Source: Mucilaginibacter terrigena
Lineage (GTDB): Bacteria > Bacteroidota > Bacteroidia > Sphingobacteriales > Sphingobacteriaceae
Reading direction: 5' to 3'
Length of the DNA stretch: 64,000 bases
NCBI RefSeq assembly: GCF_004168255.1
Contig: NZ_SEWG01000002.1
Coordinates: 682,001 to 746,000, forward strand
The notes under the pieces are model-generated. The model had not been told where the DNA came from and did not search any database. It worked only from the letters and a program-made list of their open reading frames with translations. Numbering within the stretch: position 1 is the stretch's first letter; each line of letters starts with the position of its first letter. A program made the position numbers and the translations under genes. Below, piece after piece: positions 9,644 to 18,300 of this stretch.

Positions 9644-11620
9644 ATGAATTCTTACAACGACAATCTGCATTCCAGTGTGATCACAACGCTGCAAACGCTT
9701 GAGCTGGCAGAAAAAAACCTCAAGTCAAACCTGGATTCTTCCATTTTTAGCCTTTATTATGCCGAAGGCGCAATTATTACGGCAAGCGAAAACCTTAACC
9801 TGGCAAATGTTAAATATAAACAACAGCAGAATATTAGCTCGCAAGCGGTTAAAAACGCAAACATTGCTGCAAATTTAACAGCATCAGCCATGCAGCAAAA
9901 AAGCTATACGGCGCAATCTGTTACCAATGCTGCTGTTAGTGCATCCAATATACAAATAGCGTCTAACGCGGTTGTGCGGCTGGCCGGCGATGTTGGCAAT
10001 ATCTTCAGTATACTAAAGGCTGCCGATGCTGAAGGTGAACTATATTTACAGGGCGAAATGGCCTATAGCTTGATAAATGCAACAGCTTACGATGCAGAAA
10101 AACTATCTCAAACTGCTATGGAAGCCTCAACATATACTGCCGAGGTATCTTCAGATACAGTTGCCGATGAAGCTACAGCCACTAATTCTGCCGTTACAAA
10201 TTTACTGGCGGCTACCGATGCTGACTTTAATGCCATAGCGGCCATTGTAACAACAGACCACGCGGCGCTGGCAAGTGCCGGCGCTATAGAAAAAATAGCG
10301 GAAGGTACATTGGAATCAAGCAACGCCGAATATTTTTCTGTGAGGTCGGCTTACCGCCTTAACAATCGCGAGCTAAACCTAAACCTCACTATTACAAATA
10401 AAACCAACATATCCTATGATGTGTATTTTAACTATTACAATGCCCCGTTCGGGCTTGGAAAAAAACATGCATCAACCAAATCTGAAACAACTGTTGACAG
10501 CTATCCGGTGCAAAACTATTACCTTATGTTGGTAAAGGATAGCAAAAAGCAGGTATTTACGATCTCGAACGCCGAGAACATGCTTTTAAACCACAGGCAA
10601 AGAAAGCTGGTAACGTTGCCCCAGTCCCCCAATAAACGGCTGATCCAAACTACCGTTTCAATAGACGACCTGGTTGATTCAGATGGACAATCGATGCAGC
10701 TTGGTGTAAAATATGCCATTTTCGTATTCGCTCAGCTAAGGGAAGATTACAAAAAACTTATCAATAATTTTGATGATTACCTGTCTGCCCCATCAGAGTC
10801 GTTTGCATTAACAGTTGACCTGGTTAGCCCCGAAACTAAATCTATCGAACAAAAAGAAGGCAAGGTTAAGTTTACCGTTATCGAGCCAGCTCCCAATGTG
10901 CAGCACCGGGTTATATATCTGCCCGATAATAAAGGCCTTATCAGCGGCTTGTTATCAGAGCAAGGTTTGCGCAGCATTGAAAAAGAAGTATTAAAGCTGG
11001 AAAGGATCGCTGATAAATACGACCCTATTATTGCAGACCTTGAAGCTGAGATATTAACGCTTCAGGCAAATATAGATGCTACAAGTGATAGGATAGATGC
11101 CGGCAATGAACCCCCTGCCGATGCGGCAACCGATAATGAAACCACCGCCGAAAAACCTGATAACACATCAAGTTCAAGCTCTGGTTCGGATGATCAAAAA
11201 GCTCTGAGTGCTTCCAAAAAAGAATATGCACATCTTAAAAAAGAATTAGCATCAATGCGCAAGAAAAGAGACACGGAATTGCAAAGCATTAAACCTGCAA
11301 AGCAGGACCATCCCGGTTTTTATTTTAATGTTAAAATAGCCGAGCAGGTATCGTTCGCAAATTACACTGTTGCAAAGCCATCCGCCAAACCCGATGATGC
11401 TAAAAATGGCCATGTCCATGCAGATTTAAGCACCGCTATAACCGATAATTTTGGCGATCCGCTTATTCCGGGGTATCGTTATATTCCGGTTATCTTGTCT
11501 GTGGCCGATGTTCCGGAAGAAGATATGGTGCAATATAAAAGCTCCCTGTCTGACTATGCAAAAACAACGCCGTTTAAATATGAACCAACTTCATTACCAT
11601 CTAAAAACGAAAAAGTATGA
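9644..11620 (+). CDS. Ala-rich helical eCIS-associated protein, unknown function
   Basis: I do not recognise this 658-aa protein. Residues 1-235 are extremely rich in Ala, Asn, Ser and Thr with heptad-like spacing (for example AVKNANIAANLTASAMQQ), suggesting long helical bundles. Residues about 236-440 look beta-rich. Residues 440-545 are charged coiled coil interrupted by a low-complexity acidic/Ser insert (SSSSSGSDDQ at about 513). The C-terminus is again beta-like. There is no signal peptide or membrane segment. It sits between tape-measure and ATPase genes and overlaps the next gene by ATGA (11617-11620); the next product has a similar helical composition. A structural or cargo-handling role in the injection system is inferred from position only. 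Confidence 0.55.
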   Translation: MNSYNDNLHSSVITTLQTLELAEKNLKSNLDSSIFSLYYAEGAIITASENLNLANVKYKQQQNISSQAVKNANIAANLTASAMQQKSYTAQSVTNAAVSASNIQIASNAVVRLAGDVGNIFSILKAADAEGELYLQGEMAYSLINATAYDAEKLSQTAMEASTYTAEVSSDTVADEATATNSAVTNLLAATDADFNAIAAIVTTDHAALASAGAIEKIAEGTLESSNAEYFSVRSAYRLNNRELNLNLTITNKTNISYDVYFNYYNAPFGLGKKHASTKSETTVDSYPVQNYYLMLVKDSKKQVFTISNAENMLLNHRQRKLVTLPQSPNKRLIQTTVSIDDLVDSDGQSMQLGVKYAIFVFAQLREDYKKLINNFDDYLSAPSESFALTVDLVSPETKSIEQKEGKVKFTVIEPAPNVQHRVIYLPDNKGLISGLLSEQGLRSIEKEVLKLERIADKYDPIIADLEAEILTLQANIDATSDRIDAGNEPPADAATDNETTAEKPDNTSSSSSGSDDQKALSASKKEYAHLKKELASMRKKRDTELQSIKPAKQDHPGFYFNVKIAEQVSFANYTVAKPSAKPDDAKNGHVHADLSTAITDNFGDPLIPGYRYIPVILSVADVPEEDMVQYKSSLSDYAKTTPFKYEPTSLPSKNEKV

Positions 11621-12435
11621 GCACTACACATTTAATACCCTCTCCAAAAAGGTATGGGGTTACCGAAAAGAAAAAATCTGAACTGGATGCCTTGACCATA
11701 CAGGTTACCGATACACAATATGATGTGCAGCAAATGCAGGCTATTGTTGATTCGCTTACCACTAAGGCAGCAAATTTCCAGGCATATGTTGTTACTAACG
11801 ACAATAACAGGGCGCGGACACTGAGCAACAGGAATATGCTGACGCAGATCCTTCAATCAGCTACAAGCCTGCAACAAAACTCGGAAACAGCATTTAACGC
11901 TATTGTTATTGCCGATTCAAAAACCAGGGACGTTGCTGTTGGCGTAAAAGTACTTATAGATAAATTGATATATTCGGCAGAAGTGATTAACAAGCTATCC
12001 AATCTTATCATCAGGAAAAAAGCGCTTAACCCTTTAATTAACGATGACCTGGTTGCCAAGGTTAGTACCGCAGGGGCCGATGCAAATAATGCGGTGGCTT
12101 TAACCCTTGTAGCACTTCAGTCGGCCTATGCGGCACAAGCCTCCAACTTACAGTCAGAAGCGGCATCCGCGCTGCAATACACACAAGCAATAAAATTGTA
12201 TGATGTTTTATCCGGACAGGATGAGGATGAAAAAGACGCTGAAAATTCATTAAGCACACTGCTGGATAATGCATACGAAAACGCCAAAAAGATTTACGAC
12301 CAGTCGGTAAAAGCGTCGGATGCTACCAACCAGCAACTTAGTGTGGCCACAGCAAATCTTGTTCAGGCGCAAATCAAGCTCAGATCATACCAGCTTGGCC
12401 TTGCCGCAGCAAATGCCGCCGCCTTAGCTTCTTAA
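11617..12435 (+). CDS. Ala-rich helical eCIS-associated protein, unknown function
   Basis: This 272-aa protein is almost entirely predicted helix, rich in Ala, Asn, Gln and Leu. Its composition resembles the N-terminal domain of the preceding 658-aa protein, so the two may be partners or distant paralogues. Examples are AVALTLVALQSAYAAQASN at about 164-182 and the C-terminal LGLAAANAAALAS. It is translationally coupled to the gene before it through the ATGA overlap. A strong GC-rich hairpin (12449-12481) follows directly, so these two genes may be expressed differently from the downstream ones. No signal peptide, no metal or nucleotide motif. Function unknown. Confidence 0.55.
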   Translation: MSTTHLIPSPKRYGVTEKKKSELDALTIQVTDTQYDVQQMQAIVDSLTTKAANFQAYVVTNDNNRARTLSNRNMLTQILQSATSLQQNSETAFNAIVIADSKTRDVAVGVKVLIDKLIYSAEVINKLSNLIIRKKALNPLINDDLVAKVSTAGADANNAVALTLVALQSAYAAQASNLQSEAASALQYTQAIKLYDVLSGQDEDEKDAENSLSTLLDNAYENAKKIYDQSVKASDATNQQLSVATANLVQAQIKLRSYQLGLAAANAAALAS

Positions 12436-12448
12436 GTATCTTTTCCAT

Positions 12449-12481
12449 GATTCGCCCCCCGGTTGTGCCGGGGAGCGAATC
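12449..12481 (+). terminator. GC-rich intergenic hairpin, possible attenuator or mRNA end
   Basis: The arms GATTCGC (12449-12455) and GCGAATC (12475-12481) pair, continued by CCCCGG-type pairing with CCGGGG inside, around a TTGT-containing loop. No T run follows, so it is not a classical intrinsic terminator; it could partially terminate, stabilise the upstream mRNA, or be a processing site. It lies between the Ala-rich pair and the next eCIS gene. Confidence 0.5.
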
Positions 12482-12495
12482 TTAACACATGCAGT

Positions 12496-13413
12496 ATGAG
12501 TAACCTTTTCCATAAGTTTTATAGGAACTTTTATTTAAAAACCGGCGGATATATACCAGCCAAACCTTTGAGCCATCCGCTTTACCCCGGAGATTTTTTT
12601 CAGATCAGGAACGGAGAGATGGTTGTTTTAGGTAATGTTTTTTTCAGCCAAATTATTAAACCCGAGGATATCAATCTTATCTACGATGAGCATCTGAACG
12701 GTGCCGAATGGAAATTTGAAGATGGCATAAGCAGGCCTTATTCTGGCAGGAGCAGCGGGCACGGGGCAGGTATTGGTGAATTTGAATTTAGTAAACAAGT
12801 ACTTGCCTTTGCAGACTATGGAAGCTTTGTTTTCTCATCTGCCGACCGCAATCTGGTTAGGATTGGCAACTGGAACGATCTTCAGGACCAGCTGATTATC
12901 AAGCTTACACAGGTTTATTATTCGTTTAGGGAAGTGTATGTGGTAACAGAAAGCGCAAGCGCTTCGCATTGGAGCCTGGCTGTTGGAGGAAGCCCTGATG
13001 CAGAGCTTGAAATAGCTACCGCCACAGAGAATTTTGGCCTTGTGGATATTTTTGATCACCCAGATGTAAGGACCATACAATCGAAAAATGTAGAATACTA
13101 TCATTTGGAAAAGCACAGAAGGCCCGCGTTTATCCGTGCGAAAAAGCTTGTTGTGCAGGACGAGAAGATAGGTGTTTTTATTAACGAGTTGATTATGCAG
13201 CGTCGCAAGCAGCAGGAATGGGCACTGGGTTTTTACGATCAGTTTTCTTCCGTTTCCCCTTATATACATCCAATAAGCGGTAATCCCGAATGTAGTTTGC
13301 TGGACACATTGCGCGCCAATGAACTAAACGCTAATACCGCGCTGCTCTATTTTAAATGGGCCGATATGAACCTTGACGATGTGGAGGCATTATTTCCAAA
13401 ATATGCAAACTGA
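12496..13413 (+). CDS. eCIS-locus protein of unknown function (305 aa)
   Basis: I chose the ATG at 12496 (MSNLFHKFYRNFY...), because an earlier in-frame start at 12463 lies inside the hairpin and would add an unlikely Cys-rich tail. The product is mixed alpha/beta and soluble, with recognisable phrases such as LYPGDFFQIRNGEMVVLGNV near residue 30 and RRPAFIRAKKLVVQDEKIGV near 205. I cannot assign a family. It overlaps the ATPase gene by 11 bases (13403-13413), so it is coupled to it. Genes beside the ATPase in eCIS loci often encode tube terminator or cap proteins, so that role is possible but unproven here. Confidence 0.55.
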   Translation: MSNLFHKFYRNFYLKTGGYIPAKPLSHPLYPGDFFQIRNGEMVVLGNVFFSQIIKPEDINLIYDEHLNGAEWKFEDGISRPYSGRSSGHGAGIGEFEFSKQVLAFADYGSFVFSSADRNLVRIGNWNDLQDQLIIKLTQVYYSFREVYVVTESASASHWSLAVGGSPDAELEIATATENFGLVDIFDHPDVRTIQSKNVEYYHLEKHRRPAFIRAKKLVVQDEKIGVFINELIMQRRKQQEWALGFYDQFSSVSPYIHPISGNPECSLLDTLRANELNANTALLYFKWADMNLDDVEALFPKYAN

Positions 13414-14761
13414 AGGGTTATTAAATGATATACAGGCAGAGCTTAACTGGCTGCAGGAAGTTATACAACAAGCAGTGGGGTTCTACCTGCTGCACGATGG
13501 CTATGAAAAGAACTGGACAGAACTCCCTGTACCGGATCTAACAGATTCCGTATCGCCATATGCAGATACTGTTAAAAATTGGAACCTCAGCGTATACGAA
13601 AGAATTGCCCTGGCGCTTGCCATGGCCCCCCATATACGCCCGGAGGTGCTGGATGTTTTTTTTGGCCGCAACCAGTTAACCGACAGGCCTTTTACAGAGT
13701 TTGGCGGATATCTGGAGAAAAACCACCCGGGTTTCATCCCATCAGGGCAAACGCTTAGTTTTTTGCTAACAGCTAACGATTTGTCTAAAACCATTGAATT
13801 GAGCAGGGTGCTTGCAGATGAAAGCGTGCTTATCAAAGAAAAGGTTATAAGCCTTGGCGAACCGGAAGCTGGATTGCCCGCATTGGATGGGCAGCTTATT
13901 ATGAACAAACAGTGGGTACGGTATTTTATTACCGGTGAAAAAATGGTACCCACGCATGACCCGGCGTTCCCTGCTCAAAAAATATCTACGCTGATGGATT
14001 GGGAAGATGTTGTACTGGATCATGTAACCCTGTCACATGTTAACGAAATAACCACCTGGATAACTCATGGCGAAATACTATTGCAGGACTGGGGGCTCAT
14101 CCGTAAAATAAAACCCGGTTACCGCGTGCTGTTTTACGGGCCGCCAGGTACGGGTAAAACGCTTACTGCCACGCTTATTGGCAAGCAAACCGGCCGTGAT
14201 GTTTACCGGGTAGATGTTTCCCTTGTGGTTGATAAGTACATAGGCGAAACTGAAAAAAACTTGTCGCGGATATTTGATATAGCGATGGATAAAGATTGGA
14301 TATTGTTTTTTGATGAGGCCGATGCCCTTTTTGGCAAACGTACAGCCGCCAGTTCGTCAAATGACAGGCACGCCAACCAGCAAACATCCTACCTGCTTCA
14401 AAGGATAGAAGATTATCCGGGTGTAGTTATACTGGCTACCAACCTTAAAGCCAATATGGACGATGCCTTTACCAGGAGGTTTCAGGGAATGATACATTTT
14501 GCAATGCCGGATACGGATGAACGCTTCACGTTATGGAAAAACGCCTTCTCGGGAAAATGCCGGTTACATCCCGATATTGATGTATACCATATAGCAGAAA
14601 CATTTGAACTATCTGGCGGTGCTATTATCAATGTATTAAGGTATTGCGCTATGTCGGCTATTTCGCGGAACGATAATATTGTAACGCAGGCCGAACTATT
14701 GGCCGGTATAAGGCGGGAATATAAGAAGGATAATAAAACATTTGGGGTAAATATTTTATGA
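13403..14761 (+). CDS. eCIS AAA+ ATPase (Afp15-like)
   Basis: A 452-aa AAA+ ATPase found in nearly all eCIS loci, thought to act in particle assembly or cargo handling in the producing cell. From the Met at 13403, Walker A is GPPGTGKT (residues 246-253), Walker B is ILFFDEAD (300-307), followed by a VVILATNLKANMD sensor-1 segment and FTRRF with the arginine finger. About 200 N-terminal residues form a family-specific domain before the AAA module. Starts at 13373 are possible but would overlap the upstream gene by 41 bases; 13403 gives an 11-base overlap. Length and motif order fit the family. Confidence 0.85.
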   Translation: MQTEGLLNDIQAELNWLQEVIQQAVGFYLLHDGYEKNWTELPVPDLTDSVSPYADTVKNWNLSVYERIALALAMAPHIRPEVLDVFFGRNQLTDRPFTEFGGYLEKNHPGFIPSGQTLSFLLTANDLSKTIELSRVLADESVLIKEKVISLGEPEAGLPALDGQLIMNKQWVRYFITGEKMVPTHDPAFPAQKISTLMDWEDVVLDHVTLSHVNEITTWITHGEILLQDWGLIRKIKPGYRVLFYGPPGTGKTLTATLIGKQTGRDVYRVDVSLVVDKYIGETEKNLSRIFDIAMDKDWILFFDEADALFGKRTAASSSNDRHANQQTSYLLQRIEDYPGVVILATNLKANMDDAFTRRFQGMIHFAMPDTDERFTLWKNAFSGKCRLHPDIDVYHIAETFELSGGAIINVLRYCAMSAISRNDNIVTQAELLAGIRREYKKDNKTFGVNIL

Positions 14762-14774
14762 TCATAGCAAACTC

Positions 14775-15320
14775 ATGGCAAAACGGGAGTCTTCAACACA
14801 CAAACAAAAACAGCCTGCAGGGGCGCCGCTCCACACTGCCGATGTTACTTTAAAATTCACGTTCAACTATCCTGGCTATGGGTGTAATATCAGGGAACAT
14901 AAGATACTGATTGCCCGTACGCTTAACGAACTGGTGAGTAAAGGGCAACTCGTTATTTACGGCTATCTTATAAATGTAACAGAGATATACCTGGTACCTG
15001 CATGCGAAAAAAGAGAACTGGGTGCTGTGCAAAAATTGATTACAGATGCTTTAAAAAGAATGATGAGATCTGATAAAACAACCGGCGATATTATGAACAA
15101 AGGTTATAAAATTGTTGACATGCACTCCGCAGAACTAAATTGTATAGTTATAGAAGATGCCCTGGTAACCAGTTTGTTCACCGGCGGCAGGCTGCGATCG
15201 CCTTTTAATAAGTACTATTACCGGAAACTTCAAAAGCAGATATTGAACGGGGATTTTTCATCGGCCATAGAATACAGTGGTGGTGTTGGCCCTGTTATAA
15301 TGGTATGTAAAGTGTATTAA
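14775..15320 (+). CDS. orphan 181-aa protein ahead of the toxin genes
   Basis: I do not recognise the family. The basic, Gln/Lys-rich first 20 residues look disordered; after that a compact alpha/beta domain is likely (for example VTLKFTFNYPGYGCNI, LVIYGYLINVTEIYLVPA). The ending YSGGVGPVIMVCKVY is beta-like. There is no signal peptide or membrane segment. It starts 13 bases after the ATPase and ends 33 bases before the DUF4157 effector. That position makes a cargo chaperone, adaptor or tube-cap role plausible, but this is inference from gene order only. Confidence 0.5.
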   Translation: MAKRESSTHKQKQPAGAPLHTADVTLKFTFNYPGYGCNIREHKILIARTLNELVSKGQLVIYGYLINVTEIYLVPACEKRELGAVQKLITDALKRMMRSDKTTGDIMNKGYKIVDMHSAELNCIVIEDALVTSLFTGGRLRSPFNKYYYRKLQKQILNGDFSSAIEYSGGVGPVIMVCKVY

Positions 15321-15353
15321 TTGGCCCTGCAGTTTATTTGAATCCAGATTGTT

Positions 15354-18300
15354 ATGGAACGGAAAATCTCACCGCAACAACAAAATAATAAAAACGACAG
15401 GGCAGATCTGGCGCACAGGGTAGAAAACCGCCCGGGAAATAACGATCATTTTTATTTGCAGGACCATCGCCCTCAATCAGTTTTGCAAAAAAAACAAGGG
15501 GGTGGCGTTGATCATAACTCAATACCGGCATCAGCTAATGTAAACAATAGCAACAAGTTAGGGTTGCCATTGCAGTTAAAAACAGGTATCGAGGGGCTTT
15601 CGGGCATATCAATGGATGATGTAAAGGTGCATTATAACTCAGGCAAACCTGCGCAGTTTAAAGCACTTGCCTATGCCCAGGGTACGTCTATTCACCTGGG
15701 GCCGGGGCAGGAGAAGCATTTACCCCACGAGGCATGGCACGTGGCACAGCAAAAACAGGGGAGGGTAAAGCCAACCCTGCAAATGAAGGGTATGGCAAAT
15801 GTTAATGATGATAGCGGGTTAGAGAAAGAAGCCGATATAATGGGCGCGAAAGCGCTTCAGCAAACCGTTAATGTACCCGCAGGTGATTCGCCGCGCAATA
15901 AGCCTTTATATTCAAAAGCATCTTCAAATATCATCCAGTATGTTATTGGCCCGGGCGGTATGCTTCATTCGGGCCGCAGGGTTAAAGGCCCGGGCAACGT
16001 TGTATACCGGATAGTAGGTACGGAGCAATTTTTAGGGAAACTAAATTATAGATTGAAGGATGAGGATGGTAACGAACTGATACGACCGTTTGACGACCCG
16101 CAATTTAACCTGATGGGCCTTTACGAACAGGTTAGCCGCACGCCCAAACCTGATGATCGGGATAGCGTGTTACACAGCGAAAGTGACGACGAAGAAGATT
16201 TGGATAGTGATGAAGAGGGAAGTAATGCACAATTAACAGAAGATGATTATTTATCTGATGACGAAGAAGAATTATCTGATAAAGATGAAGATAACGGAGA
16301 GCAATTGCACGAGTCGGGTGCTGACGATGAGATGGACAAGGAAGTGCCATACACCCCAAAAACCTGGACTATAGAAAGTGTGCAAAAAAGGCTTGCAGAA
16401 AGTTCGGAAGATACCCCTTTGCCTTTAAAAGAAATAGATGACATCGAGCATGCCTTACCAGCTTTGATAACCACAAAAGTAGACCGTAAAGTTTCAAAAA
16501 AAATACGGGAGGATGTTATCAAGGCAAAAAACGATTTGGCTGCATACGAAGAATTGCTATCCTCTAAAGCCCCAAAAGGCCGTACCAAAAGAAAAAAGAG
16601 CGGCGACGATGACAAAAGCACAAAAAAACCACCATCTACTTTTGATAACGAAGCTGATTCGGAGTCGAGCGATGAAGAGTACGACCCGGACGAACGCCTT
16701 CGAAAATACAGGCTCTCAATGTCGGCTGTTGCCAACCGGTCGCATGTGTATGGTATAGATGAGGCAGACAGAGAATTCAGGGACTTGGTTACAGGCCTGC
16801 CGCATGCCGATACTTATTTGGCATTGTTTAAAAATGGGCAGCTTGTACCACGCAATATTAACGGCACCACTAACACACTTGGGCACAGAAAAAGGATGCG
16901 GCAGGTTGAAGCAAAAATTAAACCCCTGTTAGATAAACGGAACAAGCTATTTCTTGAGTTGGATGAATTAAATAAAAAGATAAGAAATAAAAAGGACGCT
17001 AACCTGCGTGATGAAAAGATACAGGAATTAAGAGGATTTTTGGCCGACCAGATAAGGCCACACGTAGAGGCAATAGTTTTTGGAAGCAGCCTTAGGCCAA
17101 CTGATGAAGATATTGAGGAAGCGAATAAAATCAGTAAGGATAAAATAAGCATAAAAAAAGGCCTGGTTGATGGCAGTTCATCGGCTGCTGCCGAATTATT
17201 TAAAAAGCATGCGCCGGGGAATATTTCAAAAGGGGTTGATTCCCATACGCATGCTGAACAAGCGCTGATTGGTACACAAACTTGGATAAATTTAATTGAT
17301 AAACTTACAGCAGAAATTAACGCCAGCGAGAACAAGCCTGATAAGTTAAGTAAACTATCCTTTAATACATTGCAGTTGGTTTTAAACCGGTCTACCTGCA
17401 TTGGCTGCGCGCGCGAATTGACAGTTGAACTTATCCGCTTTTGGAAAATTGTAGCAAAACTGACAGATAAAACCGATTGGCGGGAGGCTAAACAACAATA
17501 TGAAGGATATGTTAATTTCTTGCTCGATTTTCCGGCTATTTATGAAGTTGATAAAGAGAAAAAATACAATTATGTAAATATATCGCGCATTATACTGGGG
17601 CTGCGTGACGCCGGTTGGGCGGTTAGGGTTATTACAGGCATAAAAACCGGGACGAAAAGCGATTCCAAAAATGAAAAAATGCGCACGCTTGCTGAAAGTG
17701 TATCCTCAACCAGAATGTTTTATGTAAAGGACTGGGACCCGAAGATCGCTTGTTTTGTACCTCCGGAAAGTTTAAAGGGTTTAAACAAGGTACTGGTCAA
17801 TGGCATAGTTTATATACTTACTAAAGACGGGCAATATTTATCTACTACAGGAGAAAAACAAACAGTGTCAAAAGTGGATGCCTATACATTTTTGCCAACA
17901 GGTATGCCCAACGTCTTAAAGGGCAAAAGGCGCATACCCGATGGCGGAGACCCCGGAGATTCGTCGGATTCATCATCTTCCGATCATTCGTCTGACGAGG
18001 AAGAGGGATCATCTTCAGAAGATAGAAGTAGTGATTTTGATGAAGAGGAAGAAGATAATGCATCCGAACATGATAATGATGAGTTTGACACGGGTAGGAT
18101 AATGCACGAACAAAACACTTGTTACCTTTCGGCAATAATACATTTGTTTGCAAGTAATGCGCGCTTTACAAACCTGTTTAGGCCCGGGCGTCAAATCCCG
18201 CTTGAAGATGGGCCGGTAGGAAATTTACTGATAAGGCAAGCCGACCGCAAGAAGGGCAGAGCCATTCAAATGGCAAGCAGGATAGGGGAAGCAGTGCTTG

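Noticed and set aside
15720..15760. HEAWH in the DUF4157 domain read as an active zinc protease site
   Set aside because: DUF4157 is an eCIS-associated domain; the HExxH-like motif alone does not show protease activity, so I kept it as a family marker only.
16247..17401. Minus-strand frames of 162 and 195 aa opposite the USP effector
   Set aside because: They mirror acidic and charged low-complexity coding on the plus strand (Ser/Leu-rich antisense) and have no start context.
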